A stretch of DNA of 64,000 nucleotides from Cloeon dipterum (lineage: Eukaryota > Arthropoda > Insecta > Ephemeroptera > Baetidae). A program made the position numbers and the translations under genes. Positions 1 through 14,500 of the stretch are shown piece after piece. Each line of letters starts with the position of its first letter. The first letter of the stretch is position 1. Below the pieces are notes generated by a model, which saw nothing but the letters and a program-made list of their open reading frames with translations, searched no databases and was not told where the DNA came from. The stretch is from positions 7,502,001 through 7,566,000 of the forward strand of contig NC_088786.1 of the NCBI RefSeq assembly GCF_949628265.1, given 5' to 3'.

Positions 1-3000
1 TGCGGGACGCCCTACCCGTCTCGCGGGATGCCCTACTCGTCTCGCGGGACGCCCTACCCGTCCCGCATGACTGCGGGACGCCCTACCCGTCCCGCGTGCT
101 TGCGGGACGCCCTACCCGTCTCGCGGGACGCCCTACCCGTCCCGCTTGACTGCGGGACGCCCTACCCATCTCGCGGGACGCCCTACCCGTCCCGCGTGCT
201 TGCGGGAAGCCCTACCCGTCTCGCGGGACGCCCTACCCGTCCCGCGTGCTTGCGGGACGCCCTACCCGTCCCGCGTGCTTGCGGGACGCCCTACCCGTCC
301 CGCGTGCTTGCGGGACGCCCTACCCGTCTCGCGGGACGCCCTACCCGTCCCGCTTGACTGCGGGACGCCCTACCAATCTCGCGGGACGCCCTACCCGTCC
401 CGCGTGCTTGCGGGACGCCCTACCCGTCTCGCGGGACGCCCTACCCATCCCGCTTGACTGCGGGACGCCCTACCCATCTCGCGGGACGCCCTACCCGTCC
501 CGCGTGCTTGCGGGACGCCCTACCCGTCTCGCGGGACGCCCTACCCGTCCCACGTGACTGCGGGACGCCCTACTTGTCTCGCGGGACGCCCTACCCGTCC
601 CGCGTGCTTGCGGGACGCCCTACCCGTCTCGCGGGACGCCCTACCCGTCCCGCTTGACTGCGGGACGCCCTACCCATCTCGCGGGACGCCCTACCCGTCC
701 CGCGTGCTTGCGGGACGCCCTACCCGTCTCGCGGGACGCCCTACCCGTCCCGCGTGCTTGCAGGACGCCCTACCCGTCTCGCGGGACGCCCTACCCGTCC
801 CGCTTGACTGCGGGACGCCCTACCAATCTCGCGGGACGTCCAACCCGTCCCGCGTGCTTGCGGGACGCCCCACCCGTCTCGCGGGACGCCCTACCCGTCC
901 CGCTTGACTGCGGGACGCCCTACCCATCTCGCGGGACGCCCTACCCGTCCCGCTTGACTGCGGGACGCCCTACCCGTCTCGCGGGATGCCCTACCCGTCC
1001 CGCGTGCTTGCGGGACGCTCTACCCGTCTCGCGGGACGCCCTACCCGTCCCGCTTGACTGCGGGACGCCCTACCCATCTCGCGGGACGCCCTACCCGTCC
1101 CGCTTGACTGCGGGACGCCCTACCAATCTCGCGGGACGTCCAACCCGTCCCGCGTGCTTGCGGGACGCCCTACCTGTCTCGCGTGACGCCCTACCCGTCC
1201 CGCTTGACTGCGGGACGCCCTACCCATCTCGCGGGACGCCCTACCCGTCCCGCTTGACTGCGGGACGCCCTACCCATCTCGCGGGATGCCCTACCCGTCC
1301 CGCGTGCTTGCGGGACGCCCTACCCGTCTCGCGGGACGCCCTACCCGTCCCGCTTGACTGCGGGACGCCCTACCCATCTCGCGGGACGCCCTACCCGTCC
1401 CGCTTGACTGCGGGACGCCCTACCCATCTCGCGGGACGCCCTACCCGTCCCGCGTGCTTGCGGGACGCCCTACCCGTCTCGCGGGACGCCCTACCCGTCC
1501 CGCTTGACTGCGGGACGCCCTACCCATCTCGCGGGACGCCCTACCCGTCCCGCGTGCTTGCGGGACGCCCTACCCGTCTCGCGGGACGCCCTACCCATCC
1601 CGCTTGACTGCGGGACGCCCTACCCATCTCGCGGGACGCCCTACCCGTCCCGCTTGACTGCGGGACGCCCTACCCATCTCGCGGGACGCCCCACCCGTCC
1701 CGCTTGACTGCGGGACGCCCTACCCATCTCGCGGGACGCCCTACCCGTCCCGCTTGACTGCGGGACGCCCTACCCATCTCGCGGGACGCCCTACCCGTCC
1801 CGCTTGACTGCGGGACGCACTACCAATCTCGCGGGACGCCCTACCCGTCCCGCGTGCTTGCGGGACGCCCTACCCGTCTCGCGGGACGCCCTACCCGTCC
1901 CGCGTGACTGCGGGACGCCCTACCCGTCTCGCGGGACGCCCTACCCGTCCCGCGTGACTGCGGGACGCCCTACCCGTCCCGCGTGCTTGCGGGACGCCCT
2001 ACCCGTCTCGCGGGACGCCCTACCCGTCCCGCGTGCTTGCGGGACCCCCTACCCGTCTCGCGGGACGCCCTACCCGAGCCGCGTTCTTTCGGGACGCCCT
2101 ACCCGTCCCGCGTGACTGCGGGACGCCCTACCCGTCTCGCGGGATGCCCTACCCGTCTCGCGGGACGCCCTACCCGTCCCGCATGACTGCGGGACGCCCT
2201 ACCCGTCCCGCGTGCTTGCGGGACGCCCTACCCGTCTCGCGGGACGCCCTACCCGTCCCGCTTGACTGCGGGACGCCCTACCCATCTCGCGGGACGCCCT
2301 ACCCGTCCCGCGTGCTTGCGGGACGCCCTACCCGTCTCGCGGGACGCCCTACCCGTCCCGCGTGCTTTCGGGACGCCCTACCCGTCCCGCGTGACTGCGG
2401 GACGCCCTACCCGTCTCGCGGGACGCCCTACCCGTCCCGCGTGACTGCGGGACGCCCTACCCGTCTCGCGGGACGCCCTACCCGTCCCGCTTGACTGCGG
2501 GACGCCCTACCCGTCTCGCGGGACGCCCTAACCGTCCCGCGTGACTGCGGGACGCCCTACCCGTCCCGCGTGCTTGCGGGACGCCCTACCCGTCTCGCGG
2601 GACGCCCTACCCATCCCGCTTGACTGCGGGACGCCCTACCCGTCTCGCGGGACGCCCTACCCGTCCCGCGTGACTGCGGGACGCCCTACCCGTCCCGCGT
2701 GCTTGCGGGACGCCCTACCCGTCTCGCGGGACGCCCTACCCGTCCCGCGTGCTTGCGGGACGCCCTACCCATCTCGCGGGACGCCCTACCCGTCCCGCGT
2801 GACTGCGGGACGCCCTACCCGTCCCGCGTGACTGCGAGACGCCCTACCCGTCCCGCGTGACTGCGAGACGCCCCACCCGTCTCGCGGGACGCCCTACCCG
2901 TCCCGCGTGACTGCGAGACGCCCTACCCGTCTCGCGGGACGCCCTACCCGTCCCGCGTGCTTGCGGGACGCCCTACCCGTCTCGCGGGACACCCTACCCG

Positions 3001-6000
3001 TCCCGCGTGACTGCGGGACGCCCTACCCGTCCCGCGTGCTTGCGGGACGCCCTACCCGTCCCGCGTGACTGCGGGACGCCCTACCCGTCTCGCGGGACGC
3101 CCTACCCGTCCCGCGTGACTGCGGGACGCCCTACCCATCCCGCGTGACTGCGGGACGCCCTACCCATCCCGCGTGACTGCGGGACGCCCTACCCGTCTCG
3201 CGGGACGCCCTACCCGTCCCGCGTGACTGCGGGACGCCCTACCCGTCCCGCGCGACTGCGGGACGCCCTACCCGTCTCGCGGGACGCCCTACCCGTCCCG
3301 CGTGCTTGCGGGACGCCCTACCCGTCTCGCGGGACGCCCTACCCGTCCCGCTTGACTGCGGGACGCCCTACCCATCTCGCGGGACGCCCTACCCGTCCCG
3401 CGTGCTTGCGGGACGCCCTACCCGTCTCGCGGGACGCCCTACCCGTCCCGCGTGCTTGCGGGACGCCCTATCCGTCTCGCGGGACGCCCTACCCGTCCCG
3501 CTTGACTGCGGGACGCCCTACCCGTCCCGCGTGCTTGCGGGACGCCCTACCCGTCTCGCGGGACGCCCTACCCGTCCCGCTTGACTGCGGGACGCCCTAC
3601 CCATCTCGCGGGACGCCCTACCCGTCCCGCGTGCTTGCGGGACGCCCTACCCGTCTCGCGGGACGCCCTACCCGTCCCGCGTGACTGCGGGACGCCCTAC
3701 CCGTCTCGCGGGACGCCCTACCCGTCTCGCGGGACGCCCTACCCGTCCCGCGTGCTTGCGGGACGCCCTACCCGTCTCGCGGGACGCCCTACCCGTCCCG
3801 CGTGCTTGCGGGACGCCCTATCCGTCTCGCGGGACGCCCTACCCGTCCCGCTTGACTGCGGGACGCCCTACCCGTCCCGCGTGCTTGCGGGACGCCCTAC
3901 CCGTCTCGCGGGACGCCCTACCCGTCCCGCTTGACTGCGGGACGCCCTACCCATCTCGCGGGACGCCCTACCCGTCCCGCGTGCTTGCGGGACGCCCTAC
4001 CCGTCTCGCGGGACGCCCTACCCGTCCCGCGTGACTGCGGGACGCCCTACCCATCTCGCGGGACGCCCTACCCGTCTCGCGGGACGCCCTACCCGTCCCG
4101 CGTGCTTGCGGGACGCCCTACCCGTCTCGCGGGACGCCCTACCCGTCCCGCTTGACTGCGGGACGCCCTACCCATCTCGCGGGACGCCCTACCCGTCCCG
4201 CGTGCTTGCGGGACGCCCTACCCGTCTCGCGGGACGCCCTACCCGTCCCGCGTGCTTGCGGGACGCCCTACCCGTCTCGCGGGACGCCCTACCCGTCCCG
4301 CGTGACTGCGGGACGCCCTACCCGTCCCGCGTGCTTGCGGGACGCCCTACCCGTCTCGCGGGACGCCCTACCCGTCCCGCGTGCTTGCGGGACCCCCTAC
4401 CCGTCTCGCGGGACGCCCTACCCGTGCCGCGTGCTTTCGGGACGCTCTACCCGTCCCGCGTGCTTGCGGGACGCCCTACCCGTCTCGCGGGATGCCCTAC
4501 CCGTCCCGCTTGACTGCGGGACGCCCTACCAATCTCGCGGGACGCCCTACCCGTCCCGCGTGCTTGCGGGACGCCCTACCCGTCTCGCGGGACGCCCTAC
4601 CCATCCCGCTTGACTGCGGGACGCCCTACCCATCTCGCGGGACGCCCTACCCGTCCCGCGTGCTTGCGGGACGCCCTACCCGTCTCGCGGGACGCCCTAC
4701 CCGTCCCGCGTGCTTGCGGGACGCCCTACCCGTCTCGCGGGACGCCCTACCCGTCCCGCGTGCCTGCGGGACGCCCTACCCGTCTCGCGGGACGCCCTAC
4801 CCGTCTCGCGGGACGCCCTACCCGTCCCGCGTGCTTGCGGGACGCCCTACCCGTCTCGCGGGACGCCCTACCCGTCCCGCTTGACTGCGGGACGCCCTAC
4901 CCATCTCGCGGGACGCCCTACCCGTCCCGCGTGCTTGCGGGACGCCCTACCCGTCTCGCGGGACGCCCTACCCGTCCCGCTTGACTGCGGGACGCCCTAC
5001 CCATCTCGCGGGACGCCCTACCCGTCCCGCGTGCTTGCGGGATGCCCTACCCGTCTCGCGGGACGCCCTACCCGTCCCGCGTGCTTGCGGGACGCCCTAC
5101 CCGTCTCGCGGGACGCCCTACCCGTCCCGCTTGACTGCGGGACGCCCTACCAATCTCGCGGGACGCCCAACCCGTCCCGCGTGCTTGCGGGACACCCTAC
5201 CCGTCTCGCGGGACGCCCTACCCGTCCCGCTTGACTGCGGGACGCCCTACCCATCTCGCGGGACGCCCTACCCGTCCCGCTTGACTGCAGGACACCCTAC
5301 CCGTCTCGCGGGACGCCCTACCCGTCCCGCTTGACTGCGGGACGCCCTACCCATCTCGCGGGACGCCCTACCCGTCCCGCGTGACTGCGGGACGCCCTAC
5401 CCGTCCCGCGTGACTGCGGGACGCCCTACCCGTCTCGCGGGACGCCCTACCCGTCCCGCGTGCTTGCGGGACGCCCTACCCGTCTCGCGGGACGCCCTCC
5501 CCGTCCCGCGTGACTGCGGGACGCCCTACCCGTCTCGCGGGACGCCCTACCCGTCTCGTTGGACGCCCTACCCGTCCCGCGTGACTGCGGGACGCCCTAC
5601 CCGTCTCGCGGGATGCCCTACCCGTCTCGCGGGACGCCCTACCCGTCCCGCATGACTGCGGGACGCCCTACCAATCTCGCGGGACGCCCAACCCGTCCCG
5701 CGTGCTTGCGGGACACCCTACCCGTCTCGCGGGACGCCCTACCCGTCCCGCTTGACTGCAGGACACCCTACCCGTCTCGCGGGACGCCCTACCCGTCCCA
5801 CTTGACTGCGGGACGCCCTACCCATCTCGCGGGACGCCCTACCCGTCCCGCGTGACTGCGGGACGCCCTACCCGTCCCGCGTGACTGCGGGACGCCCTAC
5901 CCGTCTCGCGGGACGCCCTACCCGTCCCGCGTGCTTGCGGGACGCCCTACCCGTCTCGCGGGACGCCCTCCCCGTCCCGCGTGACTGCGGGCCGCCCTAC

Positions 6001-8530
6001 CCGTCTCGCGGGACGCCCTACCCGTCTCGCGGGACGCCCTACCCGTCCCGCGTGACTGCGGGACGCCCTACCCGTCTCGCGGGATGCCCTACCCGTCTCG
6101 CGGGACGCCCTACCCGTCCCGCATGACTGCGGGACGCCCTACCCGTCCCGCGTGCTTGCGGGACGCCCTACCCGTCTCGCGGGACGCCCTACCCGTCCCG
6201 CTTGACTGCGGGACGCCCTACCCATCTCGCGGGACGCCCTACCCGTCCCGCGTGCTTGCGGGAAGCCCTACCCGTCTCGCGGGACGCCCTACCCGTCCCG
6301 CGTGCTTGCGGGACGCCCTACCCGTCCCGCGTGCTTGCGGGACGCCCTACCCGTCTCGCGGGACGCCCTACCCGTCCCGCTTGACTGCGGGACGCCCTAC
6401 CCATCTCGCGGGACGCCCTACCCGTCCCGCGTGCTTGCGGGACGCCCTACCCGTCTCGCGGGACGCCCTACCCGTCCCGCTTGACTGCGGGACGCCCTAC
6501 CAATCTCGCGGGACGCCCAACCCGTCCCGCGTGCTTGCGGGACACCCTACCCGTCTCGCGGGACGCCCTACCCGTCCCGCTTGACTGCGGGACGCCCTAC
6601 CCATCTCGCGGGACGCCCTACCCGTCCCGCTTGACTGCAGGACACCCTACCCGTCTCGCGGGACGCCCTACCCGTCCCGCTTGACTGCGGGACGCCCTAC
6701 CCATCTCGCGGGACGCCCTACCCGTCCCGCGTGACTGCGGGACGCCCTACCCGTCCCGCGTGACTGCGGGACGCCCTACCCGTCTCGCGGGACGCCCTAC
6801 CCGTCCCGCGTGCTTGCGGGACGCCCTACCCGTCCCGCTTGACTGCGGGTCGCCCTACCCATCTCGCGGGACGCCCTACCCGTCCCGCGTGACTGCGGGA
6901 CGCCCTACCCGTCCCGCTTGACTGCGGGACGCCCTACCCATCTCGCGGGACGCCCTACCCGTCCCGCGTGACTGCGGGACGCCCTACCCGTCCCGCGTGA
7001 CTGCGGGACGCCCTACCCGTCTCGCGGGACGCCCTACCCGTCCCGCGTGCTTGCGGGACGCCCTACCCGTCTCGCGGGACGCCCTCCCCGTCCCGCGTGA
7101 CTGCGGGACGCCCTACCCGTCTCGCGGGACGCCCTACCCGTCTCGCGGGACGCCCTACCCGTCCCGCGTGACTGCGGGACGCCCTACCCGTCTCGCGGGA
7201 TGCCCTACCCGTCTCGCGGGACGCCCTACCCGTCCCGCATGACTGCGGGACGCCCTACCAATCTCGCGGGACGCCCAACCCGTCCCGCGTGCTTGCGGGA
7301 CACCCTACCCGTCTCGCGGGACGCCCTACCCGTCCCGCTTGACTGCGGGACGCCCTACCCATCTCGCGGGACGCCCTACCCATCCCGCGTGACTGCGGGA
7401 CGCCCTACCCATCCCGCGTGACTGCGGGACGCCCTACCCGTCTCGCGGGACGCCCTACCCGTCCCGCGTGACTGCGGGACGCCCTACCCGTCCCGCGCGA
7501 CTGCGGGACGCCCTACCCATCCCGCGTGACTGCGGGACGCCCTACCCGTCTCGCGGGACTCCCTACCCGTCTCGCGGGACGCCCTACCCGTCCCGCGTGA
7601 CTGCGGGACGCCCTACCCGTCTCGCGGGACGCCCTACCCGTCTCGCGGGACGCCCTACCCGTCTCGCGGGACGCCCTACCCGTCCCGCTTGACTGCGGGA
7701 CGCCCTACCCATCTCGCGGGACGCCCTACCCGTCTCGCGGGACGCCCTACCCGTCCCGCGTGCTTGCGGGACGCCCTACCCGTCTCGCGGGACGCCCTAC
7801 CCGTCCCGCTTGACTGCGGGACGCCCTACCCATCTCGCGGGACGCCCTACCCGTCCCGCGTGCTTGCGGGACGCCCTACCCGTCTCGCGGGACGCCCTAC
7901 CCGTCCCGCGTGCTTGCGGGACGCCCTACCCGTCTCGCGGGACGCCCTACCCGTCCCGCTTGACTGCGGGACGCCCTACCAATCTCGCGGGACGCCCAAC
8001 CCGTCCCGCGTGCTTGCGGGACACCCTACCCGTCTCGCGGGACGCCCTACCCGTCCCGCTTGACTGCGGGACGCCCTACCCATCTCGCGGGACGCCCTAC
8101 CCGTCCCGCTTGACTGCAGGACACCCTACCCGTCTCGCGGGACGCCCTCCCCGTCCCGCGTGACTGCGGGACGCCCTACCCGTCTCGCGGGACGCCCTAC
8201 CCGTCTCGCGGGACGCCCTACCCGTCCCGCGTGACTGCGGGACGCCCTACCCGTCTCGCGGGATGCCCTACCCGTCTCGCGGGACGCCCTACCCGTCCCG
8301 CATGACTGCGGGACGCCCTACCAATCTCGCGGGACGCCCAACCCGTCCCGCGTGCTTGCGGGACACCCTACCCGTCTCGCGGGACGCCCTACCCGTCCCG
8401 CTTGACTGCGGGACGCCCTACCCATCTCGCGGGACGCCCTACCCATCCCGCGTGACTGCGGGACGCCCTACCCATCCCGCGTGACTGCGGGACGCCCTAC
8501 CCGTCTCGCGGGACGCCCTACCCGTCCCGC

Positions 8531-11500
8531 GTGACTGCGGGACGCCCTACCCGTCCCGCGCGACTGCGGGACGCCCTACCCATCCCGCGTGACTGCGGGA
8601 CGCCCTACCCGTCTCGCGGGACTCCCTACCCGTCTCGCGGGACGCCCTACCCGTCCCGCGTGACTGCGGGACGCCCTACCCGTCTCGCGGGACGCCCTAC
8701 CCGTCCCGCGGGACGCCCTACCCGTCCCGCGTGCTTGCGGGACGCCCTACCCGTCTCGCGGGACGCCCTCCCCGTCCCGCTTGACTGCGGGACGCCCTAC
8801 CCATCTCGCGGGACGCCCTACCCGTCTCGCGGGACGCCCTACCCGTCCCGCGTGCTTGCGGGACGCCCTACCCGTCTCGCGGGACGCCCTACCCGTCCCG
8901 CTTGACTGCGGGACGCCCTACCCATCTCGCGGGACGCCCTACCCGTCCCGCGTGCTTGCGGGACGCCCTACCCGTCTCGCGGGACGCCCTACCCGTCCCG
9001 CGTGCTTGCGGGACGCCCTACCCGTCTCGCGGGACGCCCTACCCGTCCCGCTTGACTGCGGGACGCCCTACCAATCTCGCGGGACGCCCAACCCGTCCCG
9101 CGTGCTTGCGGGACACCCTACCCGTCTCGCGGGACGCCCTACCCGTCCCGCTTGACTGCGGGACGCCCTACCCATCTCGCGGGACGCCCTACCCGTCCCG
9201 CGTGACTGCAGGACACCCTACCCGTCTCGCGGGACGCCCTACCCGTCGCGCGTGACTGCGGGACGCCCTACCCGTCTCGCGGGACGCCCTACCCGTCCCG
9301 CGTGACTGCGGGACGCCCTACCCGTCCCGCGTGACTGCGGGACGCCCTACCCGTCTCGCGGGACGCCCTACCCGTCCCGCGTGCTTGCGGGACGCCCTAC
9401 CCGTCTCGCGGGACGCCCTCCCCGTCCCGCGTGACTGCGGGACGCCCTACCCGTCTCGCGGGACGCCCTACCCGTCTCGCGGGACGCCCTACCCGTCCCG
9501 CGTGACTGCGGGACGCCCTACCCGTCTCGCGGGATGCCCTACCCGTCTCGCGGGACGCCCTACCCGTCCCGCATGACTGCGGGACGCCCTACCAATCTCG
9601 CGGGACGCCCAACCCGTCCCGCGTGCTTGCGGGACACCCTACCCGTCTCGCGGGACGCCCTACCCGTCCCGCTTGACTGCGGGACGCCCTACCCATCTCG
9701 CGGGACGCCCTACCCGTCCCGCCTGCTTGCGGGACGCCCTACCCGTCCCGCGGGACGCCCTACCCGTCCCGCTTGACTGCGGGACGCCCTACCAATCTCG
9801 CGGGACGCCCAACCCGTCCCGCGTGCTTGCGGGACACCCTACCCGTCTCGCGGGACGCCCTACCCGTCCCGCTTGACTGCGGGACGCCCTACCCATCTCG
9901 CGGGACGCCCTACCCGTCCCGCTTGACTGCAGGACACCCTACCCGTCTCGCGGGACGCCCTACCCGTCCCGCTTGACTGCGGGACGCCCTACCCATCTCG
10001 CGGGACGCCCTACCCGTCCCGCGTGACTGCGGGACGCCCTACCCGTCCCGCGTGACTGCGGGACGCCCTACCCGTCTCGCGGGACGCCCTACCCGTCCCG
10101 CGTGCTTGCGGGACGCCCTACCCGTCTCGCGGGACGCCCTCCCCGTCCCGCGTGACTGCGGGACGCCCTACCCGTCTCGCGGGACGCCCTACCCGTCTCG
10201 CGGGACGCCCTACCCGTCCCGCGTGACTGCGGGACGCCCTACCCGTCTCGCGGGATGCCCTACCCGTCTCGCGGGACGCCCTACCCGTCCCGCATGACTG
10301 CGGGACGCCCTACCAATCTCGCGGGACGCCCAACCCGTCCCGCGTGCTTGCGGGACACCCTACCCGTCTCGCGGGACGCCCTACCCGTCCCGCTTGACTG
10401 CGGGACGCCCTACCCATCTCGCGGGACGCCCTACCCGTCCCGCGTGACTGCGGGACGCCCTACCCATCCCGCGTGACTGCGGGACGCCCTACCCGTCTCG
10501 CGGGACGCCCTACCCGTCCCGCGTGACTGCGGGCCGCCCTACCCGTCCCGCGCGACTGCGGGACGCCCTACCCATCCCGCGTGACTGCGGGACGCCCTAC
10601 CCGTCTCGCGGGACTCCCTACCCGTCTCGCGGGACGCCCTACCCGTCCCGCGTGACTGCGGGACGCCCTACCCGTCTCGCGGGACGCCCTACCCGTCTCG
10701 CGGGACGCCCTACCCGTCCCGCGTGCTTGCGGGACGCCCTACCCGTCTCGCGGGACGCCCTACCCGTCCCGCGTGACTGCGGGACGCCCTACCCGTCTCG
10801 CGGGACGCCCTACCCGTCTCGCGGGACGCCCTACCCGTCCCGCGTGACTGCGGGACGCCCTACCCGTCTCGCGGGATGCCCTACCCGTCTCGCGGGACGC
10901 CCTACCCGTCCCGCATGACTGCGGGACGCCCTACCAATCTCGCGGGACGCCCAACCCGTCCCGCGTGCTTGCGGGACACCCTACCCGTCTCGCGGGACGC
11001 CCTACCCGTCCCGCATGACTGCGGGACGCCCTACCAATCTCGCGGGACGCCCAACCCGTCCCGCTTGACTGCAGGACACCCTACCCGTCTCGCGGGACGC
11101 CCTACCCGTCCCGCTTGACTGCGGGACGCCCTACCCATCTCGCGGGACGCCCTACCCGTCCCGCGTGACTGCGGGACGCCCTACCCGTCCCGCGTGACTG
11201 CGGGACGCCCTACCCGTCCCGCGTGACTGCGGGACGCCCTACCCGTCTCGCGGGACGCCCTACCCGTCCCGCGTGCTTGCGGGACGCCCTACCCGTCTCG
11301 CGGGACGCCCTCCCCGTCCCGCGTGACTGCGGGACGCCCTACCCGTCTCGCGGGACGCCCTACCCGTCTCGCGGGACGCCCTACCCGTCCCGCGTGACTG
11401 CGGGACGCCCTACCCGTCTCGCGGGATGCCCTACCCGTCTCGCGGGACGCCCTACCCGTCCCGCATGACTGCGGGACGCCCTACCCGTCCCGCGTGCTTG

Positions 11501-14500
11501 CGGGACGCCCTACCCGTCTCGCGGGACGCCCTACCCGTCCCGCTTGACTGCGGGACGCCCTACCCATCTCGCGGGACGCCCTACCCGTCCCGCGGGACGC
11601 CCTACCCGTCCCGCGTGACTGCGGGACGCCCTACCCGTCTCGCGGGACGCCCTACCCGTCTCGCGGGACGCCCTACCCGTCCCGCGTGCTTGCGGGACGC
11701 CCTACCCGTCTCGCGGGACGCCCTACCCATCCCGCTTGACTGCGGGACGCCCTACCAATCTCGCGGGACGCCCTACCCGTCCCGCGTGCTTGCGGGACGC
11801 CCTACCCGTCTCGCGGGACGCCCTACCCATCCCGCTTGACTGCGGGACGCCCTACCAATCTCGCGGGACGTCCAACCCGTCCCGCGTGCTTGCGGGACGC
11901 CCTACCCGTCTCGCGGGACGCCCTACCCGTCCCGCTTGACTGCGGGACGCCCTACCCATCTCGCGGGACGCCCTACCCGTCCCGCTTGACTGCGGGACGC
12001 CCTACCCGTCTCGCGGGATGCCCTACCCGTCCCGCGTGCTTGCGGGACGCTCTACCCGTCTCGCGGGATGCCCTACCCGTCTCGCGGGACGCCCTACCCG
12101 TCCCGCATGACTGCGGGACGCCCTACCCGTCCCGCGTGCTTGCGGGACGCCCTACCCGTCTCGCGGGACGCCCTACCCGTCCCGCTTGACTGCGGGACGC
12201 CCTACCCGTCTCGCGGGACGCCCTACCCGTCCCGCGTGCTTGCGGGACGCCCTACCCGTCTCGCGGGACGCCCTACCCGTCCCGCGTGCTTGCGGGACGC
12301 CCTACCCGTCCCGCGTGACTGCGGGACGCCCTACCCGTCTCGCGGGACGCCCTACCCGTCCCGCGTGACTGCGGGACGCCCTACCCGTCTCGCGGGACGC
12401 CCTACCCGTCCCGCTTGACTGCGGGACGCCCTACCCGTCTCGCGGGACGCCCTAACCGTCCCGCGTGACTGCGGGACGCCCTACCCGTCCCGCGTGCTTG
12501 CGGGACGCCCTACCCGTCTCGCGGGACGCCCTACCCGTCCCGCTTGACTGCGGGACGCCCTACCCGTCTCGCGGGACGCCCTACCCGTCCCGCGTGACTG
12601 CGGGACGCCCTACCCGTCCCGCGTGCTTGCGGGACGCCCTACCCGTCTCGCGGGACGCCCTACCCGTCCCGCGTGCTTGCGGGACGCCCTACCCGTCTCG
12701 CGGGACGCCCTACCCGTCCCGCTTGACTGCGGGACGCCCTACCCGTCTCGCGGGACGCCCTACCCGTCCCGCTTGACTGCGGGACGCCCTACCAATCTCG
12801 CGGGACGCCCAACCCGTCCCGCGTGCTTGCGGGACACCCTACCCGTCTTGCGGGACGCCCTACCCGTCCCGCTTGACTGCGGGACGCCCTACCCATCTCG
12901 CGGGACGCCCTACCCGTCCCGCTTGACTGCAGGACACCCTACCCGTCTCGCGGGACGCCCTACCCGTCCCGCTTGACTGCGGGACGCCCTACCCATCTCG
13001 CGGGACGCCCTACCCGTCCCGCGTGACTGCGGGACGCCCTACCCGTCCCGCGTGACTGCGGGACGCCCTACCCGTCTCGCGGGACGCCCTACCCGTCCCG
13101 CGTGCTTGCGGGACGCCCTACCCGTCTCGCGGGACGCCCTCCCCGTCCCGCGTGACTGCGGGACGCCCTACCCGTCTCGCGGGACGCCCTACCCGTCTCG
13201 CGGGACGCCCAACCCGTCCCGCGTGCTTGCGGGACACCCTACCCGTCTCGCGGGACGCCCTACCCGTCCCGCTTGACTGCGGGACGCCCTACCCATCTCG
13301 CGGGACGCCCTACCCGTCCCGCGTGCTTGCGGGACGCCCTACCCGTCTCGCGGGACGCCCTACCCGTCCCGCTTCACTGCGGGACGCCCTACCAATCTCG
13401 CGGGACGCCCAACCCGTCCCGCGTGCTTGCGGGACACCCTACCCGTCTCGCGGGACGCCCTACCCGTCCCGCTTGACTGCGGGACGCCCTACCCATCTCG
13501 CGGGACGCCCTACCCGTCCCGCTTGACTGCGGGACGCCCTACCCATCTCGCGGGACGCCCTACCCGTCCCGCGTGCTTGCGGGACGCCCTACCCGTCTCG
13601 CGGGACGCCCTACCCGTCCCGCTTGACTGCGGGACGCCCTACCAATCTCGCGGGACGCCCAACCCGTCCCGCGTGCTTGCGGGACACCCTACCCGTCTCG
13701 CGGGACGCCCTACCCGTCCCGCTTGACTGCGGGACGCCCTACCCATCTCGCGGGACGCCCTACCCGTCCCGCGTGCTTGCGGGACGCCCTACCCGTCTCG
13801 CGGGACGCCCTACCCGTCCCGCTTGACTGCGGGACGCCCTACCAATCTCGCGGGACGCCCAACCCGTCCCGCGTGCTTGCGGGACACCCTACCCGTCTCG
13901 CGGGACGCCCTACCCGTCCCGCTTGACTGCGGGACGCCCTACCCATCTCGCGGGACGCCCTACCCGTCTCGCGGGACGCCCTACCCGTCCCGCGTGCTTG
14001 CGGGACGCCCTACCCGTCTCGCGGGACGCCCTACCCGTCCCGCTTGACTGCGGGACGCCCTACCAATCTCGCGGGACGCCCAACCCGTCCCGCGTGCTTG
14101 CGGGACACCCTACCCGTCTCGCGGGACGCCCTACCCGTCCCGCTTGACTGCGGGACGCCCTACCCATCTCGCGGGACGCCCTACCCGTCCCGCTTGACTG
14201 CGGGACGCCCTACCAATCTCGCGGGACGCCCAACCCGTCCCGCGTGCTTGCGGGACACCCTACCCGTCTCGCGGGACGCCCTACCCGTCCCGCTTGACTG
14301 CGGGACGCCCTACCCATCTCGCGGGACGCCCTACCCGTCCCGCTTGACTGCAGGACACCCTACCCGTCTCGCGGGACGCCCTACCCGTCCCGCTTGACTG
14401 CGGGACGCCCTACCCATCTCGCGGGACGCCCTACCCGTCCCGCGTGACTGCGGGACGCCCTACCCGTCCCGCGTGACTGCGGGACGCCCTACCCGTCTCG